The position numbers and the translations under genes were made by a program. Shown here in pieces: positions 32,549-41,530 of a stretch of 60,309 nucleotides of DNA. Origin of the DNA: CAYJAZ01 sp964371865 (lineage in GTDB: Bacteria; Desulfobacterota; Desulfovibrionia; Desulfovibrionales; Desulfovibrionaceae); the NCBI GenBank assembly GCA_964371865.1, contig CAYJOR010000011.1:1-60309 (forward strand). Reading direction: 5' to 3'. A model generated the notes under the pieces. That model was not told the DNA's origin, did not search any database, and saw only the letters and a list, made by a program, of their open reading frames with translations. The stretch's first letter is position 1, and every line of letters starts with the position of its first letter.

Positions 32549-33526
32549 TTAGCATTCTAAATAAGCGTTATTTTTCAATAAATATTCTTGAACGTAATCT
32601 TTCACACCTTCTTCTAAAGTCATAAATTTGTGAGGATAATTTACTTTATCAAGCCAAGTCATATCAGCTTGAGTATAGTATTGATATTTACCTTGCAATT
32701 CTAGAGGCATAGCAATATATTCAATATTTTCCTGTTTACCCATCGAAGAAAATACAGCTCTTGCTAAATCGTTCCACGTTCTCGCTTTTCCTTGACCAAC
32801 ATTATATATTCCGCATACTTGTGGATTTTCTAAAAGCCAATACATAAGAGCAACAACATCTTTAATATAAACGAAATCTCTCATTTGCTCGCCATCTTTA
32901 TAGTCTTTATGGTAAGAGCCAAAGAGTTTCAACTTGCCGGACTCTTCAATTTGTGAAACGGCTTTGCACACAACACTACGCATTCCATCTTTATGATATT
33001 CGTTTGGACCGTAAACATTAAAAAACTTCAAGCTTACAAGATTATTTATGTTTTGAGTTTTTATGCTCCATAAATCGAAGAGCTGTTTCGAGTAACCATA
33101 CATATTTAATGGACGTAGCTGTGGAATAGTATCTATATCGCCAGTGAAACCATGTTCACCGTCTCCATAGGTTGCGGCACTACTTGCATTGATAAATCTA
33201 ATGTTATTTTTTTGAGAAATAACAAATAAATCGCGTGTATAATGAAAATTATTTTCCATAAGATAATCAGCATCTTGTTCTGTGGTAGATGAACAAGCGC
33301 CTAAATGGATAACTCCTTTAACACTTTTTGAAAGACCTTTTATACGTATTTCTTGTATAAACTTATCTTTATGAATATAGTCAGTTATTTTTAAACCATT
33401 AAGGTTTTTCCATTTTTGACTAGATGATAAATTATCAACAATTATAACATCTTCTATTCCGCGCTTATTAAGTTCCCAAACGAATGCTGAACCAATAAAT
33501 CCTGCACCCCCAGTGACTATATACAT
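32549..33526 (-). CDS. hldD: ADP-L-glycero-D-manno-heptose-6-epimerase
   Basis: Last step in making ADP-L-glycero-D-manno-heptose, the inner-core sugar of LPS. The 325-residue SDR-type epimerase has MYIVTGGAGFIGSAF at the start, LGACSSTTEQDADYLMENN (family-specific) near 76, SSAATYGDGEHGF near 113, and YGYSKQLFDLW with the Tyr/Lys pair near 142. Its presence means LPS with a heptose core. RBS AAGGATAATAAT precedes the ATG. Confidence 0.95.
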   Translation of the reverse strand: MYIVTGGAGFIGSAFVWELNKRGIEDVIIVDNLSSSQKWKNLNGLKITDYIHKDKFIQEIRIKGLSKSVKGVIHLGACSSTTEQDADYLMENNFHYTRDLFVISQKNNIRFINASSAATYGDGEHGFTGDIDTIPQLRPLNMYGYSKQLFDLWSIKTQNINNLVSLKFFNVYGPNEYHKDGMRSVVCKAVSQIEESGKLKLFGSYHKDYKDGEQMRDFVYIKDVVALMYWLLENPQVCGIYNVGQGKARTWNDLARAVFSSMGKQENIEYIAMPLELQGKYQYYTQADMTWLDKVNYPHKFMTLEEGVKDYVQEYLLKNNAYLEC

Positions 33527-33635
33527 ATTATTATCCTTTTTAGTTATTTATTCTTTTTCAAGATATAAGTAGTTTATCTATTTAACAAATTTCTGTCTAT
33601 AATTTTTTTTCTGTATGATTTTATGGTAAAAGATA

Positions 33636-34115
33636 TTATCTTTTTGCTTCAAAAAATTTTTTTAGTATTTCTGAACACTTATCTTCTAAAACTCCGCCCA
33701 TAAACCAAGGTTTTGGTGATTTTAGATTTAGTTCAGCACCATCAATACAAGAACAGACTGCGCCCGCATCACGATCGTAAGCACCGAAGATTATTCCCTC
33801 TATTCTAGCTTCTCTGATTGCACCTAAGCACATAATACAAGGTTCTAAGGTAACAATAAGATAAGTTTCTAATAGTCTGAAATTTTGAACTTTTTTTGCA
33901 GCCTCACGAATTACTAGAATTTCAGCATGTGCACTAGGATCAAAATCTTTACGGCTTTTATTATGAGAACTAGCTAATATTTCACCAGATTTAGAAACAA
34001 GAATAGCTCCGACCGGTACTTCTTCTAGGAACGCAGCTTTTTCAGCTTCTTTATATGCTAATTGCATAAGGCTTTCCCAAGCATGGCCGATCGGAGGTGA
34101 AGGAACAATTGTCAT
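33636..34115 (-). CDS. tadA: tRNA-specific adenosine deaminase TadA
   Basis: Deaminates the wobble adenosine of tRNA-Arg(ACG) to inosine. The zinc-dependent deaminase motifs are HAEILVIREA and PCIMCLGAI; VPVGAILVSKSGEI, near residue 36, is the usual strand region. I choose ATG 34115 (159 residues), 7 bases after the LOG-family stop. A TTG six codons earlier would overlap that gene by 11 bases. Neither start has a strong ribosome-binding site, so translation may be coupled. Confidence 0.93.
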   Translation of the reverse strand: MTIVPSPPIGHAWESLMQLAYKEAEKAAFLEEVPVGAILVSKSGEILASSHNKSRKDFDPSAHAEILVIREAAKKVQNFRLLETYLIVTLEPCIMCLGAIREARIEGIIFGAYDRDAGAVCSCIDGAELNLKSPKPWFMGGVLEDKCSEILKKFFEAKR

Positions 34116-34122
34116 TTTTTTA

Positions 34123-34791
34123 TTAGCTTGCAAACTCTTGTCTCAACTCAAATTTTTTAATAATTTCAATTACTTCTTCAGGAGTTTCAGCAAAATGAAC
34201 TAAGCCAAGTTCAATGGTATCAATATATTTTTCTTCAAGCATGCTTTTTTCAAGCCACTCAAAGAACCCTTTCCAATACTCTCTATTCATGAAGATTAAT
34301 GGAAAAGGTTTGATTTTTTCTGTCTGCATAAGTACAAAAGCTTCTGATAATTCGTCAACTGTACCCATCCCACCAGGCATAACAATATAAGCTTGCGAAT
34401 ATTTTATAAACATAAGCTTGCGAATAAAGAAATATCTAAATCTAAGATTTATATCTATGTAATCATTAGCATTTTCTTCATGAGGCAAATCAATATGTAA
34501 GCCAATAGATAAACCATTACCAGCTTTTGCGCCTCTATTCGCAGCTTCCATTATTCCACCACCGCCGCCTGAAATAATACCATAGCCTTTTTCAGCAAGA
34601 ATTTTTGCGGTATCAAAAGCAAGTTGATAGTGTGGATGATCAGCCTCTGTACGAGCTGAACCAAAAATTGAAATAGAAGGTGGAATACCTGCAAGCTCTT
34701 CAAATCCATCAACTATTTCTGCCATTATACGAAACATACGCCACGATTCTTTCGTGGACAATTTCTCTAATTCAAAGCTATTATCTGTCAT
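34123..34791 (-). CDS. LOG-family nucleotide phosphoribohydrolase-like protein
   Basis: The 222-residue Rossmann-fold protein has the LOG signature PGGMGTVDELSEAF near residue 139, with SIFGSARTEADHPHY near 40 and ISGGGGGIMEAANRGA near 75. Related proteins (TIGR00730, LOG, YgdH/PpnN) cleave nucleoside monophosphates to base and ribose 5-phosphate; the substrate here is not predictable. It is upstream of tadA on the same mRNA. Confidence 0.9.
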   Translation of the reverse strand: MTDNSFELEKLSTKESWRMFRIMAEIVDGFEELAGIPPSISIFGSARTEADHPHYQLAFDTAKILAEKGYGIISGGGGGIMEAANRGAKAGNGLSIGLHIDLPHEENANDYIDINLRFRYFFIRKLMFIKYSQAYIVMPGGMGTVDELSEAFVLMQTEKIKPFPLIFMNREYWKGFFEWLEKSMLEEKYIDTIELGLVHFAETPEEVIEIIKKFELRQEFAS

Positions 34792-34848
34792 AATTTTCCT
34801 CGCTAGTTATGAATAAAAATTATCACTCTTCAATCATTTAATCAAGCC

Positions 34849-34877
34849 TTGACAGGGCATTTACTCTATTATAGATT
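34849..34877 (+). promoter_or_regulatory. Promoter of the beta-CASP nuclease operon
   Basis: TTGACA and TAGATT are spaced by 17 bases. The leader to the ATG at 34916 is about 30 bases. Confidence 0.6.
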
Positions 34878-34915
34878 AAGCGTATAGTTTAACATTCTAG
34901 CATGGAGAATATTTT

Positions 34916-36532
34916 ATGCAAATTACTTTTATGGGAGCAGCACAAACTGTAACGGGTTCTTGTTATATAATTGAGGCACTTGGAAAAAGATTTGCTGTTG
35001 ATTGTGGTATGCACCAAGGGAGTAAAGATATTGATAATCTCAATAGAAATACTGCCCCATATAAACCAAAACAACTTGATTTTATTATATTAACTCATGC
35101 TCATATTGATCATTCAGGACTTCTTCCCAGAATGGTTAAATACGGATTTAAAGGCGATATTTTTTGCACTGCACCAACAGCAGATTTATTGAATCCAATG
35201 CTTAAAGATTCCGCTCATATACAAGAAATGGAATCGGAGTGGGCAAACAAGAAAAATAAAAGGCACGGCACAAAGAAAAATCCTCTCGAGCCTTTATACT
35301 CAATGGAAGATGCTCTAAAAACTATTCTTCTTTTAAAAAAAGTTGACTACTCAGCTATTCTTGAACCTGTAGATGGACTAAAAATTAAATATTTAGATGC
35401 CGGTCATATTCTAGGATCTTCAATAGTTGAAATTGAAATTACTGAAGATGGTAAAGTCACAAAACTTGCTTTTTCCGGTGATTTAGGAAGACCAAAAGCT
35501 TTATTACTTGAAGATCATCAATATCTTACAACTGCGCCGGATTATCTTTTTATAGAAACTACTTATGGCGATAGAGATCATAAAAATGAAGATGATACAC
35601 TAAATGAACTCGCGGAAGCTATTGATTATTCATATAAAAGAAGTGGAAAAGTTCTTATACCATCATTTGCAGTTGAAAGAACTCAGGAAATTCTTTACTC
35701 CCTTTATTTATTGAAAAAACAAAATAAATTACCAACTGACATGCCTGTTTTTGTTGATAGTCCACTAGCAATTGAAGCAACAAAAATATTTTCTAAATAT
35801 TCAAACTTCCTCGATTTAGGCGATGCTAAAGATTTTAAAACCATAGAAACTGCACTTGGTGTTCAATATACCTTATCAGTACAAGAATCTATGGCACTTA
35901 ATGCAAGTAAAAATCCATCTGTGATTTTATCAGCTTCGGGCATGTGCAATGCAGGAAGAATAAAGCATCATCTTAAAAATTCTGCGTATTTAGAATCAAC
36001 AAGCATTGTTTTTGTTGGTTATCAAGCCGTAGGAACTCCAGGAAGAAGTATTGTTGAGGGGAAAAGAAATATTACAATGCTAGGTGAACCACTTGAAATT
36101 AAAGGAAAAATATTTACAATTGGTGGTTTTTCAGCACATGCAGGACAAAGTCAACTACTTGACTGGATTAAAAAAAGTCCGCATACTGATGAAACGCAAG
36201 TAGTTCTTATTCACGGAGAACAAAAAGCCCAAGAAATATTTGCTGAAAAAGTGAAACAACAATTCGGACTTGGTATAATAATTCCAAAATCCGGCGAAAC
36301 ATTAACCCTAGAAAGTGGTAAAGTTAAAGAAGTTCAGAAATGCCCTGACTACACACCACAAAACGCACTTTACGACTTTGACTATATGTTTGAAATGCTT
36401 CAACTTGATATGCGCTTCCTTGAATCAAGACTCGAAAAAGCTTCTGACAAAAGTCCAAAAGAGCAAGAAGAAATCTATAACAAACTTTTACAAACGCATG
36501 AAGCGTTTAACAAACTTTTACAATTTAAATAA
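34916..36532 (+). CDS. Metallo-beta-lactamase/beta-CASP RNA-processing nuclease
   Basis: A 538-residue enzyme related to CPSF-73 and bacterial YSH1-type ribonucleases. Zinc-site motifs are LTHAHIDHSG near residue 60, DAGHILGSS near 160, FSGDLGRP near 186, and GFSAHAGQSQLL near 408; the beta-CASP insert spans about 230-370 (PSFAVERTQEIL, SASGMCNAGRIKHHL). No KH or other RNA-binding domain follows; the C-terminal 90 residues are helical. GGAG precedes the ATG by 8 bases. It is cotranscribed with rsmD (2-base gap) and coaD. Confidence 0.92.
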   Translation: MQITFMGAAQTVTGSCYIIEALGKRFAVDCGMHQGSKDIDNLNRNTAPYKPKQLDFIILTHAHIDHSGLLPRMVKYGFKGDIFCTAPTADLLNPMLKDSAHIQEMESEWANKKNKRHGTKKNPLEPLYSMEDALKTILLLKKVDYSAILEPVDGLKIKYLDAGHILGSSIVEIEITEDGKVTKLAFSGDLGRPKALLLEDHQYLTTAPDYLFIETTYGDRDHKNEDDTLNELAEAIDYSYKRSGKVLIPSFAVERTQEILYSLYLLKKQNKLPTDMPVFVDSPLAIEATKIFSKYSNFLDLGDAKDFKTIETALGVQYTLSVQESMALNASKNPSVILSASGMCNAGRIKHHLKNSAYLESTSIVFVGYQAVGTPGRSIVEGKRNITMLGEPLEIKGKIFTIGGFSAHAGQSQLLDWIKKSPHTDETQVVLIHGEQKAQEIFAEKVKQQFGLGIIIPKSGETLTLESGKVKEVQKCPDYTPQNALYDFDYMFEMLQLDMRFLESRLEKASDKSPKEQEEIYNKLLQTHEAFNKLLQFK

Positions 36533-36534
36533 CT

Positions 36535-37092
36535 ATGCGAATAATTACAGGTTTTTTAGGTGGCAGAATTCTTAAAACTGTCGAAGGCAAAGGCTATCGT
36601 CCAGCAATGGGAAAAGTACGCGAAGCACTCTTCTCAAGATTAGAATCTTACGGAATTGAGTGGGAAAACATAAAAGTTCTTGACGTTTTTGCAGGAACAG
36701 GTTCTTTAGCATTCGAGGCAATAAGTCGAGGAGCGATAAGTGCGTCTTTCATTGAGCTTGATTCAAAAGCTGTTGACTGTTTAAATCATAATATCAAAAA
36801 CTTAGATATTCAAGATCAGTGTAAAGTTTTCAAAAATGATGCAGGAAAAATTCTTGGTAGAACACCAAATGAATCTTTTCAGCTTATATTTGTTGATCCT
36901 CCTTATGGTGAAAAAAAGCTCACTCCCACCCTCAATCATATAATGAAAAATGGCTGGCTTGATAAAGATGGTTACTTTGTTGCCGAAATTGAAGATGCTG
37001 TAAAATTTAATCCTGAAATTGAAGGATTAAAACTACTTGCTGATAAAGTTTATGGTCAGACACGTGTTTTGCTTTGGCAAAAAACTATTTAG
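36535..37092 (+). CDS. rsmD: 16S rRNA (guanine(966)-N(2))-methyltransferase
   Basis: Methylates G966 in helix 31 of 16S rRNA. The 185-residue protein shows the N-terminal RIITGFLGGRIL and RPAMGKVREALFSRLE, the SAM site VLDVFAGTGSLAFEA near residue 51, and the catalytic FVDPPYGEK near 121. The rsmD-coaD order is widely conserved. Confidence 0.95.
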   Translation: MRIITGFLGGRILKTVEGKGYRPAMGKVREALFSRLESYGIEWENIKVLDVFAGTGSLAFEAISRGAISASFIELDSKAVDCLNHNIKNLDIQDQCKVFKNDAGKILGRTPNESFQLIFVDPPYGEKKLTPTLNHIMKNGWLDKDGYFVAEIEDAVKFNPEIEGLKLLADKVYGQTRVLLWQKTI

Positions 37093-37104
37093 AGGTAGCA
37101 AAAA

Positions 37105-37629
37105 ATGAAACCTAAAATAGGTGTTTATGCCGGAACTTTCGATCCTCTCACCTCCGGTCATACAAGTATTATTAAGCGTGCTCTTATAACATTTGACAAG
37201 ATAATTGTCGCTGTTGCAAAGGATACTGGAAAAAATACCCTCTTCACACTTGAAGAACGTATAGAACTTGTCAATCAGAGTTTAACCAATCATCCTAATA
37301 TCATAGTTGAGGGTTTTGACGGTTTACTAGTAGAATTTGCTAAACAAAAAAAAGCATGTGCTCTAGTGCGTGGTCTTCGCGCTGTATCAGATTTTGAATA
37401 TGAACTACAGCTTGCTCTAATGAACAGAAAACTGTGCCCTCAAATTGAAACTGTCTTTTTAATGGCAAGCTTTCAATGGATGTATATAAGTTCAACCATA
37501 GTAAAAAGTGCAGCTTCGTTGGGAGGAAATATTCACGGAATGGTACCTCTCCCTGTTCTAGAGGCTCTACGTAAAAAGTATAATCACCCAATTTCTTGGA
37601 GTGCTGGAAATACTGAATTTGATATTTAA
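37105..37629 (+). CDS. coaD: Phosphopantetheine adenylyltransferase
   Basis: Fourth step of coenzyme A synthesis. The T/HxGH nucleotidyltransferase site is GTFDPLTSGHTSII near residue 9, with LVRGLRAVSDFEYE near 88 and the C-terminal YISSTIVKSAASLGG near 127. Length 174 is slightly above usual because of a short C-terminal extension. AGAGGTAGC precedes the ATG. A post-stop hairpin (37638-37690) begins 8 bases after the stop. Confidence 0.96.
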   Translation: MKPKIGVYAGTFDPLTSGHTSIIKRALITFDKIIVAVAKDTGKNTLFTLEERIELVNQSLTNHPNIIVEGFDGLLVEFAKQKKACALVRGLRAVSDFEYELQLALMNRKLCPQIETVFLMASFQWMYISSTIVKSAASLGGNIHGMVPLPVLEALRKKYNHPISWSAGNTEFDI

Positions 37630-37637
37630 GCTTATTT

Positions 37638-37735
37638 TCGAGAGGAAGAAACCATATTTTTGTGTCAAAAATGAGTTTTCCCCCTCTCGAGCGTAGAACG
37701 AGTTTTCTCCCCCTTCCTTAAAAACCAATTATTAA
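37638..37735 (+). repeat. Post-stop long hairpin and tail of repeat class E (after coaD)
   Basis: CGAGAGG...CCTCTCG arms with an inner AAACCATATTTTT / AAAAATGAGTTTT stem occupy 37638-37690. CTCCCCCTTCCTTAAAAACC follows, as in the other copies. It lies in the sense direction directly after coaD. Confidence 0.75.
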
Positions 37736-37773
37736 ATCTTTTATAACATTTTTTCAAAATTCCTCTAACAGCA

Positions 37774-37812
37774 AAAAAAGGTACGTACTCTGTCACGAGA
37801 CGTACCCTTATT
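37774..37812 (-). terminator. Terminator of the DUF533 gene
   Basis: GGTACGT (37780-37786) and ACGTACC (37800-37806) pair, and the minus strand then runs into TTTTTTT. Confidence 0.85.
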
Positions 37813-37832
37813 TTTAATCTCGAAAAAAATAA

Positions 37833-38636
37833 CTATGCGCCTTGTTGCTGAGCAGCAAGAGCCTCTTGTTCTAATTGATTTTTTTCTTGTTCTGTTAGAC
37901 GTAAAGCATTTGCAAGCCCATCGAGATAACTTCTTTCCATGAACGAATCAATATTTACAGCAGCACAAGATAATCTATAGAGGTCATAGCCTTCTTCTTT
38001 ATTTTGTACTCTAGATGCTAATGCCATAGGATCGATTGGTTTTTGAAGGAATCCATCAACAATTTCAATCATTTCACGATTTGGTAAAAGAGCCTCAACT
38101 GCATTATGAATATTTGCTTTTTCTTCATCGTCGATATGTCCATCAGCTCTAGCGGCGTAAACCATTGCTTCTATTAGTAAAAGAGCCGCACTGTCTGCCG
38201 GAGGAAGAGCTTGTTGATTATATTGGTTTCCAGTTTCTTGTACAGAGCATTGACCAACAGAATTTTGATTATATTGTGGATTTGTTCCTGATTGTTCTGT
38301 TTGATTTCCTTGTGACCATTTTTGATAAAATTTCCACGCAAGAGCTCCAACTGCCGCAGTACCTCCAACTTTAAGTGCGCCTTCAGCTACTTTTTTCACA
38401 CCTTTACCTGTAAAAAGTGCACCAAGAATTCCACCAACAGCCGCAGATCCTAGAAGTCCACCAACTCCACCCAGAGAAGAGCTTTGTGAATTTTGTTGGT
38501 TCGCAGCTCCAACATTTCCTTGATTTTGAGGAGCTTGTTGATTATTGCCTCCCATACCTCCACCAAGAACAGAGCCTAAAGTATTACCTAAATCACCAAG
38601 ATTTGCATTTTTTAATTGATCAAATATATTTTTCAT
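37833..38636 (-). CDS. DUF533/TerB-like protein
   Basis: The 267-residue protein has three parts: a Gln/Asn/Gly-rich N-terminus (residues 1-55), a Gly/Ala-rich hydrophobic stretch (about 60-105, GGLLGSAAVGGILGALF) that may insert in the membrane, and a C-terminal TerB-like helical domain (about 150-260, LLIEAMVYAARADGHIDDEEK). This matches DUF533 (YebE-like) inner-membrane proteins of unknown function. GAGGTG precedes the ATG, and the gene is monocistronic. Confidence 0.85.
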   Translation of the reverse strand: MKNIFDQLKNANLGDLGNTLGSVLGGGMGGNNQQAPQNQGNVGAANQQNSQSSSLGGVGGLLGSAAVGGILGALFTGKGVKKVAEGALKVGGTAAVGALAWKFYQKWSQGNQTEQSGTNPQYNQNSVGQCSVQETGNQYNQQALPPADSAALLLIEAMVYAARADGHIDDEEKANIHNAVEALLPNREMIEIVDGFLQKPIDPMALASRVQNKEEGYDLYRLSCAAVNIDSFMERSYLDGLANALRLTEQEKNQLEQEALAAQQQGA

Positions 38637-38734
38637 AATAATTCACCTCGTATTTTTTATGATTAATAATACATTAAAGTTTACTATTGGTCAATTGTGA
38701 TATTTCCTTAGAATTAATCAGATACATAAAACAC

Positions 38735-38786
38735 AAAAAAGCTTCCGTCAATATGCTTATTGGCACATTCAAGGAAGCTTTTTATT
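38735..38786 (-). terminator. Terminator of ilvD
   Basis: AAAAAAGCTTCC pairs with GGAAGCTTTTT; an inner GTCAATA/TATTGGC stem extends it. It lies 34 bases after the ilvD stop. Confidence 0.88.
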
Positions 38787-38819
38787 ATATCTATATAGGA
38801 AAAATTAGGATTAAATCAA

Positions 38820-40481
38820 TTATTCTACAATAGCGCCTGTTGCTGCTGAAGTTACTGATTTAGCATAACGTTTTAAGAACGGTGAGCTGAGTTTTCCTGA
38901 TTTATCTTTAGGAACAAAATTTGCTCTACGTTTTGCAAGAGTTTCTTCATCAACACGAAGCTCAAGAATTCTATTGTCGATATCAATAAAAATGATATCT
39001 CCATCTTCTACAAGGCCTATGATTCCGCCTTCCGCTGCTTCCGGCGAAACGTGCCCAACTGCCGCACCACGAGTACCACCAGAGAAACGACCATCTGTCA
39101 CTAAAAGAACATCTGCGCCAAGTCCCATACCGGAAATAACTGAGGTTGGAGTTAACATTTCACGCATACCCGGCCCACCTTTAGGACCTTCGTAACGAAT
39201 GATTACCGCATCATTTTTCACAATTTTTCCAGCTAAGATAGCTTGAGTTGCATCTTCTTCACTATCAAAAACTCTTGCGATAGTCTCACGCACTCTCATT
39301 TCAGGAGCAACTGCACTTTGTTTTACAACTGCGCCATTTACAGCAAGATTTCCTTTAAGAATCGCAATTCCGCCCTCTTTCAAATATGCTTTATCAAGCG
39401 GACGTATAACATCATCATCAAGAACTTTAACTTTAGTCACCTCTAAAACTTCTTTTAATGTCGCACCCATAGCTGTTAGAACATCGGTATGTACTAAGTC
39501 TTGCTCAGCGAGTCTTGCCATAACAGCAGGGATACCACCCGCAGCGTGCAAGTCTTCAATATGATAAGAGCCAGCTGGTGAAAGTTTACAAAGGTTTGGA
39601 GTTTTTTTGCTAACAACATCAAAGACATCAAGGTCTATATTAAGCCCTGCTTCTTTGAAAACTGCCGGAAGATGAAGAACTGTATTGCTTGATCCACCAA
39701 GTGCCATATCTACTGCAACCGCATTATAAGCCGCTTTTTCTGTTACGATGTCGCGAGGTCTGATATTTTTCTCTAAAAGATCCATGATTTTGAAACCAGC
39801 TTGTTTTGCAAGTCTGATTCTTGCCGCTTGAACAGCAGGAACTGTGCCGTTACCAGGCAGTGCAAGACCAATTGCTTCACTGATACAGTTCATTGTATTC
39901 GCTGTGAACATACCTGAACATGAACCACAACCAGGGCAAGCATGTTCTGTAAGATCATCAAGTTCTTCCATGCTCATTTCGCCATTTTTCACCTTGCCAA
40001 CCGCTTCAAATACGCTGATAAGGTCAGTTGCATTTTTACCCGCAAGCATTGGTCCACCAGACATAATAAGTGTTGGAATATTGAGTCTCAAAGCAGCCAT
40101 AAGCATTCCAGGTACAACTTTATCGCAGTTAGGAATAAGCACAAGAGCATCAAATGGGTGCGCTGTTGCCATAATTTCTACACTATCGGCAATGATTTCA
40201 CGTGATGGAAGTGAAAAGTGCATCCCATTATGATTCATTGCAAGACCATCACATACCGCAATTGCAGGAAATTCAATCGGAACGCCTCCTGCTAGTCTAA
40301 CACCGGCTTTTACCGCTTCCGCAATTTTGTCTAGATGGATGTGACCAGGAACAATTTCATTCGCCGCATTACAAATACCAATCAATGGACGACGAAGTTC
40401 TTCATTTGTCAAGCCCACTGCATGAAGCAGTGAACGGTGAGGTGCTTTTTCTAAACCTTGAGTCATAATCGCGCTACGCAT
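38820..40481 (-). CDS. ilvD: Dihydroxy-acid dehydratase
   Basis: Fe-S enzyme of valine, leucine and isoleucine synthesis. The 553-residue protein carries the cluster Cys in PNCDKVVPGML and in HACPGCGSCSGMFTANTMN, the signature ALGGSSNTVLHLPA near 260, and the C-terminal LLVTDGRFSGGTRGAAVGHVSPEA (key part SGGTRG). AAGGAAGG precedes the ATG. It follows recR by 29 bases, so the pair may be one transcript; no other ilv gene is nearby. Confidence 0.98.
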   Translation of the reverse strand: MRSAIMTQGLEKAPHRSLLHAVGLTNEELRRPLIGICNAANEIVPGHIHLDKIAEAVKAGVRLAGGVPIEFPAIAVCDGLAMNHNGMHFSLPSREIIADSVEIMATAHPFDALVLIPNCDKVVPGMLMAALRLNIPTLIMSGGPMLAGKNATDLISVFEAVGKVKNGEMSMEELDDLTEHACPGCGSCSGMFTANTMNCISEAIGLALPGNGTVPAVQAARIRLAKQAGFKIMDLLEKNIRPRDIVTEKAAYNAVAVDMALGGSSNTVLHLPAVFKEAGLNIDLDVFDVVSKKTPNLCKLSPAGSYHIEDLHAAGGIPAVMARLAEQDLVHTDVLTAMGATLKEVLEVTKVKVLDDDVIRPLDKAYLKEGGIAILKGNLAVNGAVVKQSAVAPEMRVRETIARVFDSEEDATQAILAGKIVKNDAVIIRYEGPKGGPGMREMLTPTSVISGMGLGADVLLVTDGRFSGGTRGAAVGHVSPEAAEGGIIGLVEDGDIIFIDIDNRILELRVDEETLAKRRANFVPKDKSGKLSSPFLKRYAKSVTSAATGAIVE

Positions 40482-40510
40482 ACTATCTTCCTTCCTTCTA
40501 AAAATTCATC

Positions 40511-41107
40511 TTACAAACTTTGTCTGTAAGCAAGTGATTGTTTTAATGTTTCTTTATCCATAAATTTCACCTCAGCACCAAGAGGGATACCTTGTGCTAA
40601 GCGTGTAATTTGGACATGCGGAAATCTTCTAGAAACCTGCTCCCTTATATAAGATGCTGTTGATTCCGCTTCCGCTGTCGCTCCTAAGGCAAGTACGAGT
40701 TCAGTTATTTCACCCGTTTCTAATACCTTGAAAAGTCTATCAGTTTCTAACTGGCTACTCTCTGTTGTACCAAGCAATCCGCCAAGTATAACATATTTCC
40801 CAAGGTAGAAGCCACCCTCTTCAATCGTAAGCATACTATCCCACTCGCTCACAAGGCATATCATATGTGTGAGTCTGTCCGGATTAGCGCAGATTTGACA
40901 AGGATTTGTATCAGACAATGCCCCACATTGCGAGCAAAGATGAAGTTTATCTCTAAGCTCATAAATATTTTTCCCCATACGCTTAACTTCGCTCTCCGAC
41001 CATTTCAAGAGAGTCATAGCCATACGCATAGCAGATTTTTGACCAACACCCGGAAAATGGGCAAACTGGTCAATTATCGCTTGTAAGGATTCAGGTATAT
41101 TATTCAT
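40511..41107 (-). CDS. recR: Recombination protein RecR
   Basis: Works with RecF and RecO to load RecA at gaps. The 198-residue protein has the N-terminal helix-hairpin-helix (FAHFPGVGQKSAMRMA), a C4 zinc finger (CSQCGALSDTNPCQIC), and a Toprim domain (ICLVSEWDSMLTIEE, ALGATAEAEST). Its usual upstream partner ybaB is not adjacent; a 423-base non-coding gap precedes it. Confidence 0.97.
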   Translation of the reverse strand: MNNIPESLQAIIDQFAHFPGVGQKSAMRMAMTLLKWSESEVKRMGKNIYELRDKLHLCSQCGALSDTNPCQICANPDRLTHMICLVSEWDSMLTIEEGGFYLGKYVILGGLLGTTESSQLETDRLFKVLETGEITELVLALGATAEAESTASYIREQVSRRFPHVQITRLAQGIPLGAEVKFMDKETLKQSLAYRQSL

Positions 41108-41130
41108 TTTTTTATCTTTTTAGTTTTTTT

Positions 41131-41259
41131 GTCTCAGACGGGCAAAGGGAATGATTCCCGTGGAAAAAGTTTCCTTGGAAACCCCATTTCTTTTTTGCTC
41201 GTTCCTCACGAAAAAGGAATGAGCTTTTCAAAAAAATTATTACCGTTGATGTCAAAGAA
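41131..41259. repeat. Dispersed repeat family F, copy B
   Basis: The clearest copy: GACGGGCAAAGGGAATGATT with palindrome GGGAATGATTCCC, a GGAAAAAGTTTCC palindrome, TTTTTTGCTCGTTCCTCACG, then AAAAAAATTATTACCGTTGA. It begins 24 bases upstream of recR. Together with the hairpin at 41465-41522 it accounts for much of the 423-base recR-valS gap; 41260-41440 shows nothing further. Confidence 0.6.
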
Positions 41260-41464
41260 AATATTTCAAAATAAAATTTTTCAAGTAAAAGCTGTTATCA
41301 AATATAACTTTCCGATAGATTTTTATTGAAACTCAATAAGCTCAATACTCATACAACTTTTATTGAAATACAAAACTCTACCCTCATCGCCACTTGTAAT
41401 TTTTCAAACCACAAAACAGTGTGCGATGAGAATTAAAAGTTTTGTAAGGAAGGGGATAGGGGGT

Positions 41465-41522
41465 CTGGGGGAGAGGGGAAACCTAAACTTTTACAAAAGT
41501 TTTGGTTTCCCCTTTCCCCCAG
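41465..41522 (-). repeat. Post-stop long hairpin of repeat class E (after valS)
   Basis: CTGGGGGAGAGGGGAAACC and GGTTTCCCCTTTCCCCCAG form a long stem with an inner AAACTTTT/AAAAGTTT. It starts 8 bases after the valS stop. In the valS direction the sequence then runs ACCCCCTATCCCCTTCCTTA, similar to the other class members. Confidence 0.75.
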
Positions 41523-41530
41523 AAAAATCT